A DNA stretch of 64,000 nucleotides from Pseudogymnoascus destructans (GCF_001641265.1 NW_020167538.1:310001-374000), one strand, 5' to 3'; numbered from the stretch's first letter, positions 23,041 through 32,200 are shown. A program made the numbers and translations. The notes: a model not told the origin generated them from the sequence alone.

Positions 23041-23776
23041 TGAATCTCCGTGAGAGACTTGTAAAGCTCTTTGATGCCTTATTTGCCTCTGGGGCTGAAT
23101 TCTCCTGAGAGCTTGGAATATCCGCCTTTCAAGAAGCTTCCCATAGAGCTTATCATATCAATTGCAGAATTCCTGCCTCTCCAAGCCGCCGCCTCATTTA
23201 CCCTGACCTGTAGGCCAGTTTCTTGGGGAACCACTATCTTGATCAGCTTAAGGCAATATGCCGTAAGTCTCACCGACTGGCATTCTTAGAGCTCCTAGAG
23301 GGGGATCTACCCCGTAAAATCCTGTGCTACGACTGTCAGTTGCTTCATAGCGGTAATGGACGACGATATAGCTTACAGGGGCACAGTTACAAGCCAGCAC
23401 CTTGTGCATCGAGGGACATCATATCACATGTGGACTTCTATATCCAAAAAAGATTCTGCTCTGTTACATTTCAGTCAGTATGAAGCTTCATCGTCTTGGC
23501 CTCGGCTGTAGCGAGCAGCTTTCCTGGTTAACTGGATTTGGATCCCCACGTGGGCGCGGATATAACCACCAATGGACATCTATCCCTCGGATTGTAAATG
23601 GCCATTTCATATTACGCCATCAAGCTTGGCTCTTATTCCCAGTTGGATATGAGCTTATTATCCCTGATATGATACCTATTGATGTCTGCCCGCATTGGGA
23701 ATTAAAATTAAAAACAAAACTAGCCTGTCAAAAAGCCACTGGGATAATTTGCGTCAATTTCAGGTACCCGACTTGT

Positions 23777-23781
23777 TCGGG
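23777..23781. repeat. Left target-site duplication TCGGG
   Basis: Five bases directly before the 5' LTR, matched by 30851-30855 directly after the 3' LTR. They lie inside the F-box reading frame. Confidence 0.93.
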
Positions 23782-24020
23782 TGTAAGGCGGCCCTCACGT
23801 GAGGGCACGTGAGGTGTCACGCTCTTACAGTGGACCTGGCGGGCTCGGTAAATTAGGGCCTACGGGTTCCTGTATATAAGGGGCTGGAGGCTCGGAGTGA
23901 GGCCTCCAGTCAATAGTCGCTGTATATACGTAGACCTATTGTTACGCATTGAATCCTACTTCCTACCTACTGATCTGGTTCCCTGAGCTCCCGTGTGACC
24001 CTGGGTCCTACGACTTTACA
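23782..24020 (+). repeat. 5' LTR of the chromovirus
   Basis: 239 bp, TGTAAGG...TTTACA, identical to the 3' LTR. It holds CACGTGAGG palindromic words near its start and a TATA box TATATAAG at 23873-23880. The presumed transcript start is about 35 bases on, at 23908, where AGTCAATAG (23908-23916) begins. Confidence 0.95.
23873..23880 (+). promoter_or_regulatory. TATA box in the 5' LTR
   Basis: TATATAAG in the U3 part of the LTR; the usual spacing puts transcription start near 23900-23910. Confidence 0.6.
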
Positions 24021-24023
24021 ATT

Positions 24024-24032
24024 CTATTGACT
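24024..24032 (+). other. Putative self-priming primer-binding site
   Basis: CTATTGACT, three bases inside the LTR end, is the exact complement of AGTCAATAG at 23908-23916, the predicted 5' end of the transcript. No TGG-type tRNA primer site is present at the LTR edge. In Tf1 and related fungal chromoviruses the folded-back 5' end of the mRNA primes reverse transcription; the same arrangement is inferred here. Confidence 0.6.
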
Positions 24033-24060
24033 CAACCCATACTCAGCCTACCAGATCAGG

Positions 24061-25338
24061 ATGGCGAGCCAGGAAAAGAGGATTACCCGAGCGACCTCCG
24101 GAGGAGCGACTCCAGCGGCAGAAACCATCGAGGCCAGCCCACCGACTCTGGGCCCTGAAGCCAGCAGCTCCGCGACGAGCAAAGCGGACAGGATGCCGTC
24201 AAAGCTGGCCGCCCTCAAGAATAGGATCGAAGAAGAGAGGGCCTACTACAATACCATGGAAGAAGCCCTCCAAGTATTCCGACGATCGCACGGCGACGAC
24301 TATAGCGCCTACCCGGAGGAAGTAAGGGTCTTCGCAGAAAGACAGGTCCGAATACAAGAAGAAGGACGCCGGAAAAGGCGACACCAAGACAGTGAGGAAG
24401 AATGGGAGGGGACCCCAAACGAGGAGGAACAAGAGACTGCCTCCGTAGTATCGCGAGAAGCAACCCCGTCATATAGGCCTTTCGGCAAGGTCAAGGACCC
24501 TAAGGTCTACAAAGGCGAGTCGACACGAGAGCTCAACGAGTTTATGGCCTCAATCCGCGCTTCCTTCCGATACCAGCCAAGAATGTTCCCAACCGAGCAA
24601 TCCAAGGTGGCCTTCACCGCCCAATACCTTGAGAGCAACCCCATGAAGGAGTGGGACAACCGCTGCGCCTCGCAAGAGGAAGGGCTCGAGGACCCTTTAG
24701 ATATCGCAGGGTTTGAAGAGTTCCTTCGCGACCTCCATATCGACCCAGCCAACCGGCAACGCATTGCAGCCCTCAAATACAACGGCGCCCACCAGCGTAA
24801 GGGGCAGGGTATCCGCAAATTCGTTGCGTACCTCGAGGAATTGGAGCGGGAAATGGAGCCCTACACCGAGTCCCAGAGGACCACCCACCTCCTGACGAAG
24901 TTACACCCAGAAATGAGGCAGCGCCTCCTTGAGGGTGGCTACGCCGAGCGTTCCACGACCCACAGGGAGGCTGTTGTCAATATCCTAGCCATGCTGGAAA
25001 TGAACAACCGGTGGGTAACCGAGAAGAATCCTTCTACGGATAGGCCCAACACAAGGGAGAATAAGGGAACCCTGCAGGGTGGCTTTCCAGCTCGGAAGGG
25101 CCACTTCAATAGCCACAAGTCGGGCAATCACCGGGAGCGAACGCCCTTCCAGGATCGCCGTCGATCGGACCAACAACCTGCGCGCAAGCCAGCCGACACC
25201 CAAGGCGCAAGGCCTACCCAAGTAGGGAACGCCTGTTACAACTGTGGCAGACCAGGCCACTTTGCAAAGGACTGCCGTAGCCAGCACACTGGGCCGGGAG
25301 TCCGGAAGCTGGATACCCAACTCCTCAAGCGGGAGTGA
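24061..25338 (+). CDS. gag: Chromovirus gag (capsid and nucleocapsid)
   Basis: A 425-residue protein from ATG 24061 to TGA 25336-25338. A retrotransposon gag-type capsid region lies in the middle (KVYKGESTRELNEFMASI, with FTAQYL and MKEWDN typical of Ty3 gag). A basic Arg/Lys-rich stretch follows, then one CCHC zinc knuckle, CYNCGRPGHFAKDC, near residues 392-405. It builds the intracellular virus-like particle and binds genomic RNA. The stop codon is followed in the same frame by 13 open codons leading to the pol ATG, so gag and pol differ only by this UGA. Confidence 0.93.
   Translation: MASQEKRITRATSGGATPAAETIEASPPTLGPEASSSATSKADRMPSKLAALKNRIEEERAYYNTMEEALQVFRRSHGDDYSAYPEEVRVFAERQVRIQEEGRRKRRHQDSEEEWEGTPNEEEQETASVVSREATPSYRPFGKVKDPKVYKGESTRELNEFMASIRASFRYQPRMFPTEQSKVAFTAQYLESNPMKEWDNRCASQEEGLEDPLDIAGFEEFLRDLHIDPANRQRIAALKYNGAHQRKGQGIRKFVAYLEELEREMEPYTESQRTTHLLTKLHPEMRQRLLEGGYAERSTTHREAVVNILAMLEMNNRWVTEKNPSTDRPNTRENKGTLQGGFPARKGHFNSHKSGNHRERTPFQDRRRSDQQPARKPADTQGARPTQVGNACYNCGRPGHFAKDCRSQHTGPGVRKLDTQLLKRE
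25336..25338 (+). other. In-frame UGA between gag and pol
   Basis: GAG-TGA-CTC. Gag (24061) and pol (25378) are in the same frame, and no other stop lies between them. Either stop-codon readthrough makes Gag-Pol, or pol is reinitiated, or a single mutation has split an ancestral single open frame. Confidence 0.8.
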
Positions 25339-25377
25339 CTCCCTACCGAAGCCCTACGCCCTACGCAGGCGAAGAGG

Positions 25378-28300
25378 ATGGAGATCGACATTGAAATCAA
25401 AGTAGGGCCTACCTGGCACAAGGCCAAGGCTCTACTCGATTCGGGGTCGGACGCGTCAACTATCCACCCCCTCTTCGCAAAAGATAAGGGCCTAGAGTGC
25501 CGAGACAAGGGCCCACCTCGAGCGAGGGCTGTGGACGGCAAGGAGATTGCCATATACGGAGCGGCGACCGTACAGATCAAGGCCTGGGACCACTTTCGAA
25601 GGGAGACGACCGTAGACCAGACGTTCCTTTCCATGGATACCCCTGGTGTGGATGTTATCCTTGGAATGGACTGGATCGTACAGGTCAACCCCCAGATCGA
25701 TTGGCAGACCCAGATATGGCGCTACCCCTTCGATATATCGAAGGCGATGGAGGTGGGTATTGAAGAGCTAGACAAAGGCGATACTGCCTTTGTCCTGGCG
25801 TTGACCTCGGAAGGAGCATTGGAACCCCAATGCCCAAGGGAGTACGCTGAATTCGCCGACGTCTTCTCTAAGGAGCGGGCAGAAGACCTACCCGAGCTGG
25901 GTAGGAAGACCCACGGTATCGATACCAGCATGCAAGAGCCGCCTTACGGCCCGGTATACAACCTATCTGAGACGGAGTTGGCCACACTCCGGGAATACCT
26001 TCAATCAAGCGAAAGGAAGGGTTGGATCCAGAGGAGCATAAGCCCAGCGGGCGCGCCCATACTGTTCGTACAGAAGAAGGACGGCAGTCTACGCCTCTGC
26101 GTGGATTATAGGGGTCTGAATAAGATCACCGTAAAGAATAGGCACCCCTTGCCGCTGATCACAGAGACCTTGGATCGGCTCCAAGGAGCAAAGGTCTTCA
26201 CAAAGCTTGATATTAGGAACGCCTACCACAGGATCCGGATCCGCCCAGGCGACGAGTGGAAGACCGCCTTCCGCACTCGTTACGGCCACTTTGAGTACAA
26301 AGTGATGCCTTTTGGCTTGGCCAACGCGCCAGCCACGTTTCAGGCCTATATGAACGAGACCCTCGAAGGGCTCGTTGATACGATATGCGTTGTATACCTC
26401 GACGATATCCTTATTTATTCCTCTAAAGAGGAGGAACATACCCACCACGTACAGGAGGTCCTAGGTCGCCTACGAGAGGCGAACCTATATGTAAAGCTCT
26501 CAAAGTGCGAGTTCAATACCAAACAGGTAGGCTTCCTTGGATATACCGTCACAACAGAAGGAGTGGCTATGGAAGGCGACCGGGTTGCTGCGATAGCTGA
26601 GTGGCCTACACCCAAGACCTACCGAGAGGTCCAGGTGTTTCTCGGCTTCGCCAACTTTTACCGACGCTTCATAGAGCAGTACTCCTCTGTTGTGGCACCC
26701 TTGACTGGCCTTATGAAGGGGGCCAAGGCCGGTAAACAGACCGGGCCCTTTGTGTGGGGAGCAATGCAGCAGGGCGCGTTCGATCGCCTCAAGGAGGCCT
26801 TCACCACAGCTCCCATGTTAGTCCATTTCGATCCAAGCTGTAAGATTAGACTTGAGACAGACTCCTCCGGCTTCGGGTTGGCAGGGAATCTTTCCCAATA
26901 TGTAGAAGAAACCCCAGAACGAAGGGGTGGGTGGCACCCAGTCGCCTTCTTCAGCAAAAAGCTGGAGCCAGCAGAGCTGAACTATGAGGTCCACGACCAA
27001 GAGCTCTTGGCGATCGTGAGATCTTTCGAACAGTGGAGGCATTACCTAGAGGGTAGCCAACACCCAATCGAGGTCCTGACGGATCACAACAACCTGAAAT
27101 ACTTCATGGAAACCACCGCCCTCACAAGAAGGCAGGCGCGGTGGGCGCAGGCGTTGTCAGCCTACGACTTCCAAATATCCTATCGAGCTGGCAAGACCAA
27201 CCCCGCAGATGGGCCGTCTAGGAGACCAGACTATGAGGAAGAGAAGGGTAGCCAGAACGTGATGCTTCCTACCCTTCGAAACAAGCTCCAGAAAGCCATA
27301 CAGGCAGGAGAAGAAGCCCTGCAGATGAGGCGGGTAGTGGCTGACTTACAAGAAGTAGGCACCACACTGGGCGAAGACCAGAGTAAGGACACCAAGAGTC
27401 CAGGTCTCGTTGTCCCTCGAGTTATGGTGGCAGCCATGGCTCAGGGAGAGAGCGCCTACAGTGCCACGGCCGAACCCTTAGCGGATCTGATCAAAACCCT
27501 TCAAGCGGCTGACGAGCTCGCTGTTCACAGGGCCAGAGAAGCAGGGCCGGCGTGGGCGAAGGGCTCTTCAGGTTGGAGAGTAGACGATGCAGGCATCCTA
27601 CGCTTCAAGGGAGCAGCCTACGTGCCTCCCAATCAGGCAGTACGTATGGAAATCTTCAAGATTTGCCACGACGACCCTTTGGCTGGGCACTTCGGATATA
27701 AGAAGACCCAGGAACTGATCCGACGGAAATACTACTGGCCTGGATTAGACCAGGAAGCCAGGGAGTACGTACGTGGCTGCGATCGGTGCCAGCGGATCAA
27801 GCCGGTACGGCATAGACCCTACGGCGAAATGCAAGGCCTCAGAATGCCTACTAAGCCCTTTGAGTCCATAAGTATGGACTTCATCACAGATCTGCCGCCT
27901 AGTATAGGAGCAGACCAAGCTAAGGCTTCAGACTCCATTTTGGTAATCGTAGACCGATACACCAAGGTATCCAAATATATACCCTGCCGGAAGACCATTA
28001 CTGCCACCGAGTTGGGGCGGGTCTTCCTTGAGTATTGGGTTAAGGACTTTGGAATTCCTGCTGAAATAATTACAGACCGCGGCAGCGTATTTACGTGCCA
28101 CTTCTGGTCGGCCTTCTGTTTCCACCTCAAAGTACGGCGGAACCTATCGACTGCCTTCCACCCTCAATCTGACGGCCAGACGGAAAGGCAGAACCAGAAT
28201 ATTGAGGCCTACCTACGCCTACACTGCAATCAGCACCAGGACAATTGGGTAGAACTTCTTCACTTCGCGGAGCTTACCTACAATAATGCCTTCCACGATT

Positions 28301-28947
28301 CCATCCAGATGTCGCCAAATCAGGCTCGATACGGTATCAACATCGACCTGCGGCAAGGGATCGAGGACGACCCCATGAGAAGGGAGGTGCCGGTTGCAAG
28401 AGACCGAGTCCAGAAGATCCTCGACCTACGAAAGGAGCTTGAAGAGGCCTGGGCGAGATCGAAGGAAGCCCAAGTCCGAGGATATAACAAGATCCACAAG
28501 CCAATGCAGTTCATGGTCGGCGAACGGGTGTGGCTTTCTGCCAAGAATATCAGAACCACCCAGCCAAGTAGGAAGCTAGGTCACCGGTGGCTCGGACCGT
28601 ATGAGATCACCGGGCGGATAGGTAAACAGGCGTATCGATTGAGGCTTCCCCCACGGTATAAGGCGATTCACGACGTGTTCCACGTCTCCCTACTCGAGAG
28701 GTATCGGGAAGGCGTTGAGAAGGCCGATCCTCCACCAGATCCAGAGATCGTGGATGGGGAAGAAGAATACAAGGTCGAGGCAGTCCTAGACCACAGGACT
28801 GTGCGGAGGGGTAGAGGAATCCGAGAGGAATACCTGATTAGGTGGGCAGGCTACACTGCAGCTGACGATCAGTGGGTTCCAAAGCTTGACGTAGGACTAC
28901 CGTTAATCAAGGCATATCACAAGGAACAGACGCAGAAGGCAATGTAG
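25378..28947 (+). CDS. pol: Chromovirus pol: protease, RT, RNase H, integrase, chromodomain
   Basis: 1189 residues, uninterrupted. Aspartic protease LDSGSD near residues 20-25. Reverse transcriptase with LRLCVDYRGLN and YLDD at 340-343. RNase H with LETDSSGFG and LTDHNNLKYF. Integrase zinc finger (His 764 onward, CDRCQRIK). Integrase core with D834, D900 and E936, the last two 35 residues apart as in D,D-35-E. GPY/F-like module RWLGPYEITGRIGKQAYRL. C-terminal chromodomain from about residue 1131 (VEAVLDHR...EYLIRWAGY...DDQWVP). Chromodomains steer integration to chosen chromatin. If read through from gag it is part of a single Gag-Pol; the ATG at 25378 permits separate initiation. Confidence 0.96.
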   Translation: MEIDIEIKVGPTWHKAKALLDSGSDASTIHPLFAKDKGLECRDKGPPRARAVDGKEIAIYGAATVQIKAWDHFRRETTVDQTFLSMDTPGVDVILGMDWIVQVNPQIDWQTQIWRYPFDISKAMEVGIEELDKGDTAFVLALTSEGALEPQCPREYAEFADVFSKERAEDLPELGRKTHGIDTSMQEPPYGPVYNLSETELATLREYLQSSERKGWIQRSISPAGAPILFVQKKDGSLRLCVDYRGLNKITVKNRHPLPLITETLDRLQGAKVFTKLDIRNAYHRIRIRPGDEWKTAFRTRYGHFEYKVMPFGLANAPATFQAYMNETLEGLVDTICVVYLDDILIYSSKEEEHTHHVQEVLGRLREANLYVKLSKCEFNTKQVGFLGYTVTTEGVAMEGDRVAAIAEWPTPKTYREVQVFLGFANFYRRFIEQYSSVVAPLTGLMKGAKAGKQTGPFVWGAMQQGAFDRLKEAFTTAPMLVHFDPSCKIRLETDSSGFGLAGNLSQYVEETPERRGGWHPVAFFSKKLEPAELNYEVHDQELLAIVRSFEQWRHYLEGSQHPIEVLTDHNNLKYFMETTALTRRQARWAQALSAYDFQISYRAGKTNPADGPSRRPDYEEEKGSQNVMLPTLRNKLQKAIQAGEEALQMRRVVADLQEVGTTLGEDQSKDTKSPGLVVPRVMVAAMAQGESAYSATAEPLADLIKTLQAADELAVHRAREAGPAWAKGSSGWRVDDAGILRFKGAAYVPPNQAVRMEIFKICHDDPLAGHFGYKKTQELIRRKYYWPGLDQEAREYVRGCDRCQRIKPVRHRPYGEMQGLRMPTKPFESISMDFITDLPPSIGADQAKASDSILVIVDRYTKVSKYIPCRKTITATELGRVFLEYWVKDFGIPAEIITDRGSVFTCHFWSAFCFHLKVRRNLSTAFHPQSDGQTERQNQNIEAYLRLHCNQHQDNWVELLHFAELTYNNAFHDSIQMSPNQARYGINIDLRQGIEDDPMRREVPVARDRVQKILDLRKELEEAWARSKEAQVRGYNKIHKPMQFMVGERVWLSAKNIRTTQPSRKLGHRWLGPYEITGRIGKQAYRLRLPPRYKAIHDVFHVSLLERYREGVEKADPPPDPEIVDGEEEYKVEAVLDHRTVRRGRGIREEYLIRWAGYTAADDQWVPKLDVGLPLIKAYHKEQTQKAM

Positions 28948-29257
28948 TGTATTGTCCTAAACTAAGGGAAAAAAACAACGCGTCAAGTTCCGAAGGAGAA
29001 GGGCTCACAGACCCAGAAGCAGACCCCGACCCAGACCTAGAAGAAATGCGCGCGTCAGACAAGGGGGCGACGACGGGGGCAGGGCGTGGATTGAAGCGCC
29101 ACTGGTCTGGACGCACAAACAAACGCTCAAAAAGAGCACGATCGTAATCCGCAGGCGTAGGCAGGAGAATAGGTCCTACCGACAAGGGCGCGGAGGGCAG
29201 GACAGGCCTCACTCGAGCTACCCACAGGGTCAGCAAAACGTCCAGGAAGGATGGGAA
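28948..29257 (+). other. Chromovirus 3' region before the antisense gene
   Basis: 310 bases follow the pol stop; no sense gene is apparent. A frame of 66 codons has no recognisable features. It is probably 3' untranslated sequence of the sense RNA and downstream sequence of the antisense gene. Confidence 0.4.
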
Positions 29258-30213
29258 TCACAAACCTACGACAAACTTCAGGGCGGCGACGTGGGCGTTG
29301 AGGCCAACCTGGTAGGCGTCTAGAGCCGCATCAGTAGCGGCGTGGAACATAGCAGCAGCAGCCTTGAGAGCCTTGGTTTTGGCCTGATCCAGCTCAGCAA
29401 GGGTCTCAGCGTGGTGAAGAAGGGCTTGGCGTGGGTCGTTGAGGTTGCGGACGACGGGGCCCCCAGCCTCAGGGAGAGGCGCAACAGGTTCCTCGTGGAA
29501 GGACGTAGCAGCTCTCTTACCCTTATTCTTGACCTTCAGGGTGCGAGGCTCCTTGCCCTTATCAGCGGTAGTGAACTCGCGTTGGGCAAAGAGGAGGGAG
29601 GCCAGAGCCTCACGGGTGGCGACCGAATTATGTTCCAGCCCAGCGTCCTCGTCGTCAGCGCAACAGTTCAAATAGGCGTCGGACTTGAGCTGCAGGGCAG
29701 TGAGGGCATCCTTCTGATCAGGACCGACCTGCCTGGTTGTCAGCATATCCCACTAAGAAGGAAAAGGAGGCCTACCGGAACGCAGTGGTGGTTTCCTTGG
29801 AGACAGTCGCCGCACTTGTCCAAGCCAACAGGGACCCAGCAGATCTGTCCAGGATAGTTGTAATAGGTGACTGAACACTTGACGCAGCAGTCGCGGGAGC
29901 CTGCGCGAAGGGGACCAACAGACTCTGGAACTGGGCGGCGCGCAGAAAGCTTCCACCCCAGCGCCGTACGCATCTCCTTGGCGGCCAACTGAGCAGCGAC
30001 CTCCTCCTCCTCCTCTGGAGCGTCCTCAACCGAAGGTGATCGGTAGGGACGCACGGTGCGAGGGCGAGAGGTGGACGCAACGGAAGCAGGACCGAAGGGA
30101 GTAGGGGTGGCAGGTGACTCCAACTCGGGAGACCCAGACATCTGGGCGGAAGAGCGCTTGAGAGGGGTGGTGACAGGCGCCACTGTCTTCTTGGGCTGCT
30201 TGCGCGGAGCCAT
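29258..30213 (-). CDS. Spliced antisense gene inside the chromovirus, CX2C-rich protein
   Basis: On the strand opposite to gag-pol, ATG 30213 opens exon 29776-30213, joined over intron 29729-29775 to exon 29258-29728, 302 residues. The 47-nt intron has GTAGGC, a perfect TGCTGAC branch point and a GCAG acceptor. Both sides are phase 0, and without splicing the first frame stops 12 codons later. The protein has a basic start (MAPRKQPKKT), an acidic EEEEE run near 67-71, and seven cysteines at about 109-144 (C-C-x2-C-x11-C-x8-C-x2-C-x6-C), a likely zinc-binding fold reminiscent of fungal DUF3716. A KVKNKGKRAA patch and an Ala-rich helical tail follow. The function is unknown. It may be expressed from an antisense promoter near the 3' LTR. 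A partly open sense frame overlaps, so openness alone is weak; the intron is the stronger evidence. Confidence 0.6.
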
Positions 30214-30595
30214 GATTGACGGAACTAATCCACAGATCAGTCCCTGAAGACGAAGGACGGAAGGGAGGTAAATACCTTGCGAAGAGGGAGTAATCCTTGA
30301 AGCAAACCTTGGAAGAGGATCAAAAGGAAGAACCCAAGAACCCAGAAGAGCGGGCACTTGGTGTGAGGTTGTGTGAGGAAAGTAGGAAGTTGGGTAGGAA
30401 GTGGGAGTTAAGCGCGATGCCCACAACAACTGGGGGTGGCCGCGGCACAACAACAAGGGGGGTCACGGGACCCCCCTGACAGGCGCGAGTTCGATAACAA
30501 CAACCCACCCTACGCGCGAGCAAACAAGCCAAACAAGCCCAAACAAGGGCGCAATCAGCCCTGATCTCTATGCCTGGAATTGGGGGCAATTCCCT
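30214..30595. other. Chromovirus sequence between antisense start and purine tract
   Basis: No sense gene. Read on the minus strand it is the upstream region of the antisense gene, with a possible leader intron (GTATTT...TTCAG) shortly before the ATG. Confidence 0.35.
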
Positions 30596-30607
30596 AGAAG
30601 GGGGAGG
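30596..30607 (+). other. Polypurine tract
   Basis: AGAAGGGGGAGG ends four bases before the 3' LTR, the position where plus-strand DNA synthesis is primed. Confidence 0.8.
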
Positions 30608-30611
30608 TAAT

Positions 30612-30850
30612 TGTAAGGCGGCCCTCACGTGAGGGCACGTGAGGTGTCACGCTCTTACAGTGGACCTGGCGGGCTCGGTAAATTAGGGCCTACGGGTTCC
30701 TGTATATAAGGGGCTGGAGGCTCGGAGTGAGGCCTCCAGTCAATAGTCGCTGTATATACGTAGACCTATTGTTACGCATTGAATCCTACTTCCTACCTAC
30801 TGATCTGGTTCCCTGAGCTCCCGTGTGACCCTGGGTCCTACGACTTTACA
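30612..30850 (+). repeat. 3' LTR of the chromovirus
   Basis: 239 bp, base-for-base the same as the 5' LTR by eye. It is followed by the TCGGG target duplication and then by the resumed F-box reading frame. Confidence 0.95.
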
Positions 30851-30855
30851 TCGGG
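30851..30855. repeat. Right target-site duplication TCGGG
   Basis: It matches 23777-23781 and proves insertion by an integrase making 5-bp staggered cuts. Confidence 0.93.
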
Positions 30856-31153
30856 CTTGTTCCAGTGCAAGATCTGCCCTACTGAGTTCCAAATTGATAT
30901 CAGGGACTTTCTCAAAAACGGCACAGCATTAATACTAACTCGTGGACTTGGGCGAGGGCCCGATTCTATCCGATCCGAGATATGCGAGCCATATTTCTCA
31001 TATATATGATGCTACTTGTTACCCAGACATCTAAAATTCGGAGCAGGATCTATTAGAGCTGCGTATGAAGGAGAAAATTTTGATGTGCAGAAGTTATTAA
31101 CTCCGAAGGATACACTTGAACTATTTGAGAATAAGCCGCTTCCATTGTTGTGA

Positions 31154-31469
31154 GGTGTGCGAGTGCCCTTCCTTTTAAATTCAATCAGGCATGTCAACGG
31201 TTTAGTGCGTGCAGTGTGAGGTATTCGCACTATCAGTGTGAGAAGCTTGCACTATCAGTGTAGTTGGTCTGTGCTCTAGTCTGTGCTACCCCTGTGAAAA
31301 ATGAAGATATTTCCGCATCTGAGCAAACCATCCCCTTTTGCCTATTATGAGAACCGTGGTACCTTAACGAAAACATGCCCAAATCATACAAAATAATGGC
31401 AGAGGATACGCAATAGATCAGTAGGGTCTCTGAAACCCTTATATCTACTGAATCTATAGCAAGAAGCAC
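31154..31469. other. Gene-free spacer between F-box relic and hAT relic
   Basis: AT-rich with a local direct repeat (CACTATCAGTGTGA.. / CACTATCAGTGTAG, about 31228-31263). No gene is seen. Confidence 0.4.
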
Positions 31470-31687
31470 TCTATCAAAGCAGCAGTCAAGGACTTCATGG
31501 GTTTGGCAGCAAATGGAAGGTGGTCTAGATGTGGTCTTGTTGGTTAACGGCGAGCTGTATTGGCGATGCCTACACTGCTTAGTGAGCTACAAGCATTCAG
31601 GAGGCACTCGATCAATAGCAGCACACCTTACAAAGGCGCATAACAAGAGGGATACAAAGGTCCAACAGTGTAAGGACACAGGGCACC

Positions 31688-31945
31688 TGTCACGGTTCAC
31701 CAAGGCATAGGGCGCCAGTTGGGTATTATGAATTAAACTCAATCTAGAGAAGGAAGGAAAGAGAAGAGGAGCACTCGAGCAGTGGCTCGATCTATATACA
31801 GCTATGTTGTTGTGGAGTGAATTCTCTTTAGCGAGACCAGTTCTGAGATTTCACTCCACAACTGAAAACTTCGCTCCAACCCCGGAAAGCTCCCCACACC
31901 CCTGAACCCCTATTCGAGCTGCAAGGCGCACTTGACATCGTAACA
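31688..31945 (+). repeat. Solo LTR, family A copy 1
   Basis: 258 bp, TGTCACGG...GTAACA, flanked by a perfect 5-bp duplication GCACC (31683-31687, 31946-31950). It sits inside the hAT relic. A second copy lies at 50126-50378. Confidence 0.88.
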
Positions 31946-31960
31946 GCACCCAGCTCACAG

Positions 31961-32200
31961 TAATAGCATATGAGAGTGCGAGTCGGAGGCTAAACGGATG
32001 CTATCCTATAGGTCTACTATGAAGGATACAAAAAAGATGATGAGGAACCCTGTTGGGTCAATCCCCTTAAGTACCCGAAACGGGTCCGAGTCGGCTAACC
32101 AGCCCTAACTCTCCCCACGTGACCGTAACCCATCCGACTCAGATCCCTTCCATCACTGAGGGCGGAGGCAGGGCGGAGGCAGGGCGGAGGCATCCTTACA
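31961..32200 (-). repeat. LTR-like repeat, family B copy 1
   Basis: About 240 bp. On the minus strand it starts TGTAAGGATGCC; on the plus strand it ends CATCCTTACA. It is flanked by CACAG/AACAG, a one-mismatch 5-bp duplication. It shares GCATATGAGAGTGCGAGTCGG and the 3' end with the copy at 49408-49750. It holds three tandem 11-bp GGGCGGAGGCA units at 32160-32192. Confidence 0.6.

Larger units (their letters stand above)
23782..30850 (+). mobile_element. Complete Ty3 chromovirus, 7069 bp, with antisense gene
   Basis: A full-length LTR retrotransposon. Two identical 239-bp LTRs (23782-24020, 30612-30850) start TGTAAGG and end TTTACA. A 5-bp target duplication TCGGG is at 23777-23781 and 30851-30855. 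Between them lie a self-priming-type primer site, gag, pol with C-terminal chromodomain, a 1.66-kb 3' region holding a spliced antisense gene, and a purine tract at the 3' LTR. Identity of the LTRs, intact pol and no RIP-like decay mean a very recent insertion. Domain order (protease, RT, RNase H, integrase, chromodomain) places it among Ty3 chromoviruses. The sense strand has one in-frame stop, between gag and pol. Confidence 0.95.
23041..31153 (+). pseudogene. F-box protein gene, frameshifted and split by a chromovirus
   Basis: The left part (23041-23781) has an F-box (FKKLPIELIISIAEFLPLQAAASFTLTCR). It shifts frame once near 23220 into GNHYLDQLKAICRKSHRLAFLELL...CYDCQLLH, and again near 23450 into a third frame (IVNGHFILR..WLLFPVGYELI). 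The right part resumes after the element at 30856 with LFQCKICPTEFQIDIRDF and, after more shifts, GSIRAAYEGENFD...LLTPKDTLELF with stop at 31151-31153. The two halves join in register across the insertion. F-box proteins recruit substrates to SCF ubiquitin ligases; this large family in filamentous fungi is mostly uncharacterised. Several lesions are independent of the insertion. Part of the shift pattern could be unrecognised introns, but none has good signals. Confidence 0.75.

Noticed and set aside
23071..23289. Short intact F-box-only protein
   Set aside because: The frame stops exactly where the family sequence continues in the next frame, so it is the front of a frameshifted gene and not a complete small protein.
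29342..29857. 171-codon plus-strand open frame downstream of pol
   Set aside because: It overlaps the antisense gene exons, has no recognisable domain or start context, and crosses the antisense intron; it is best explained as a shadow.
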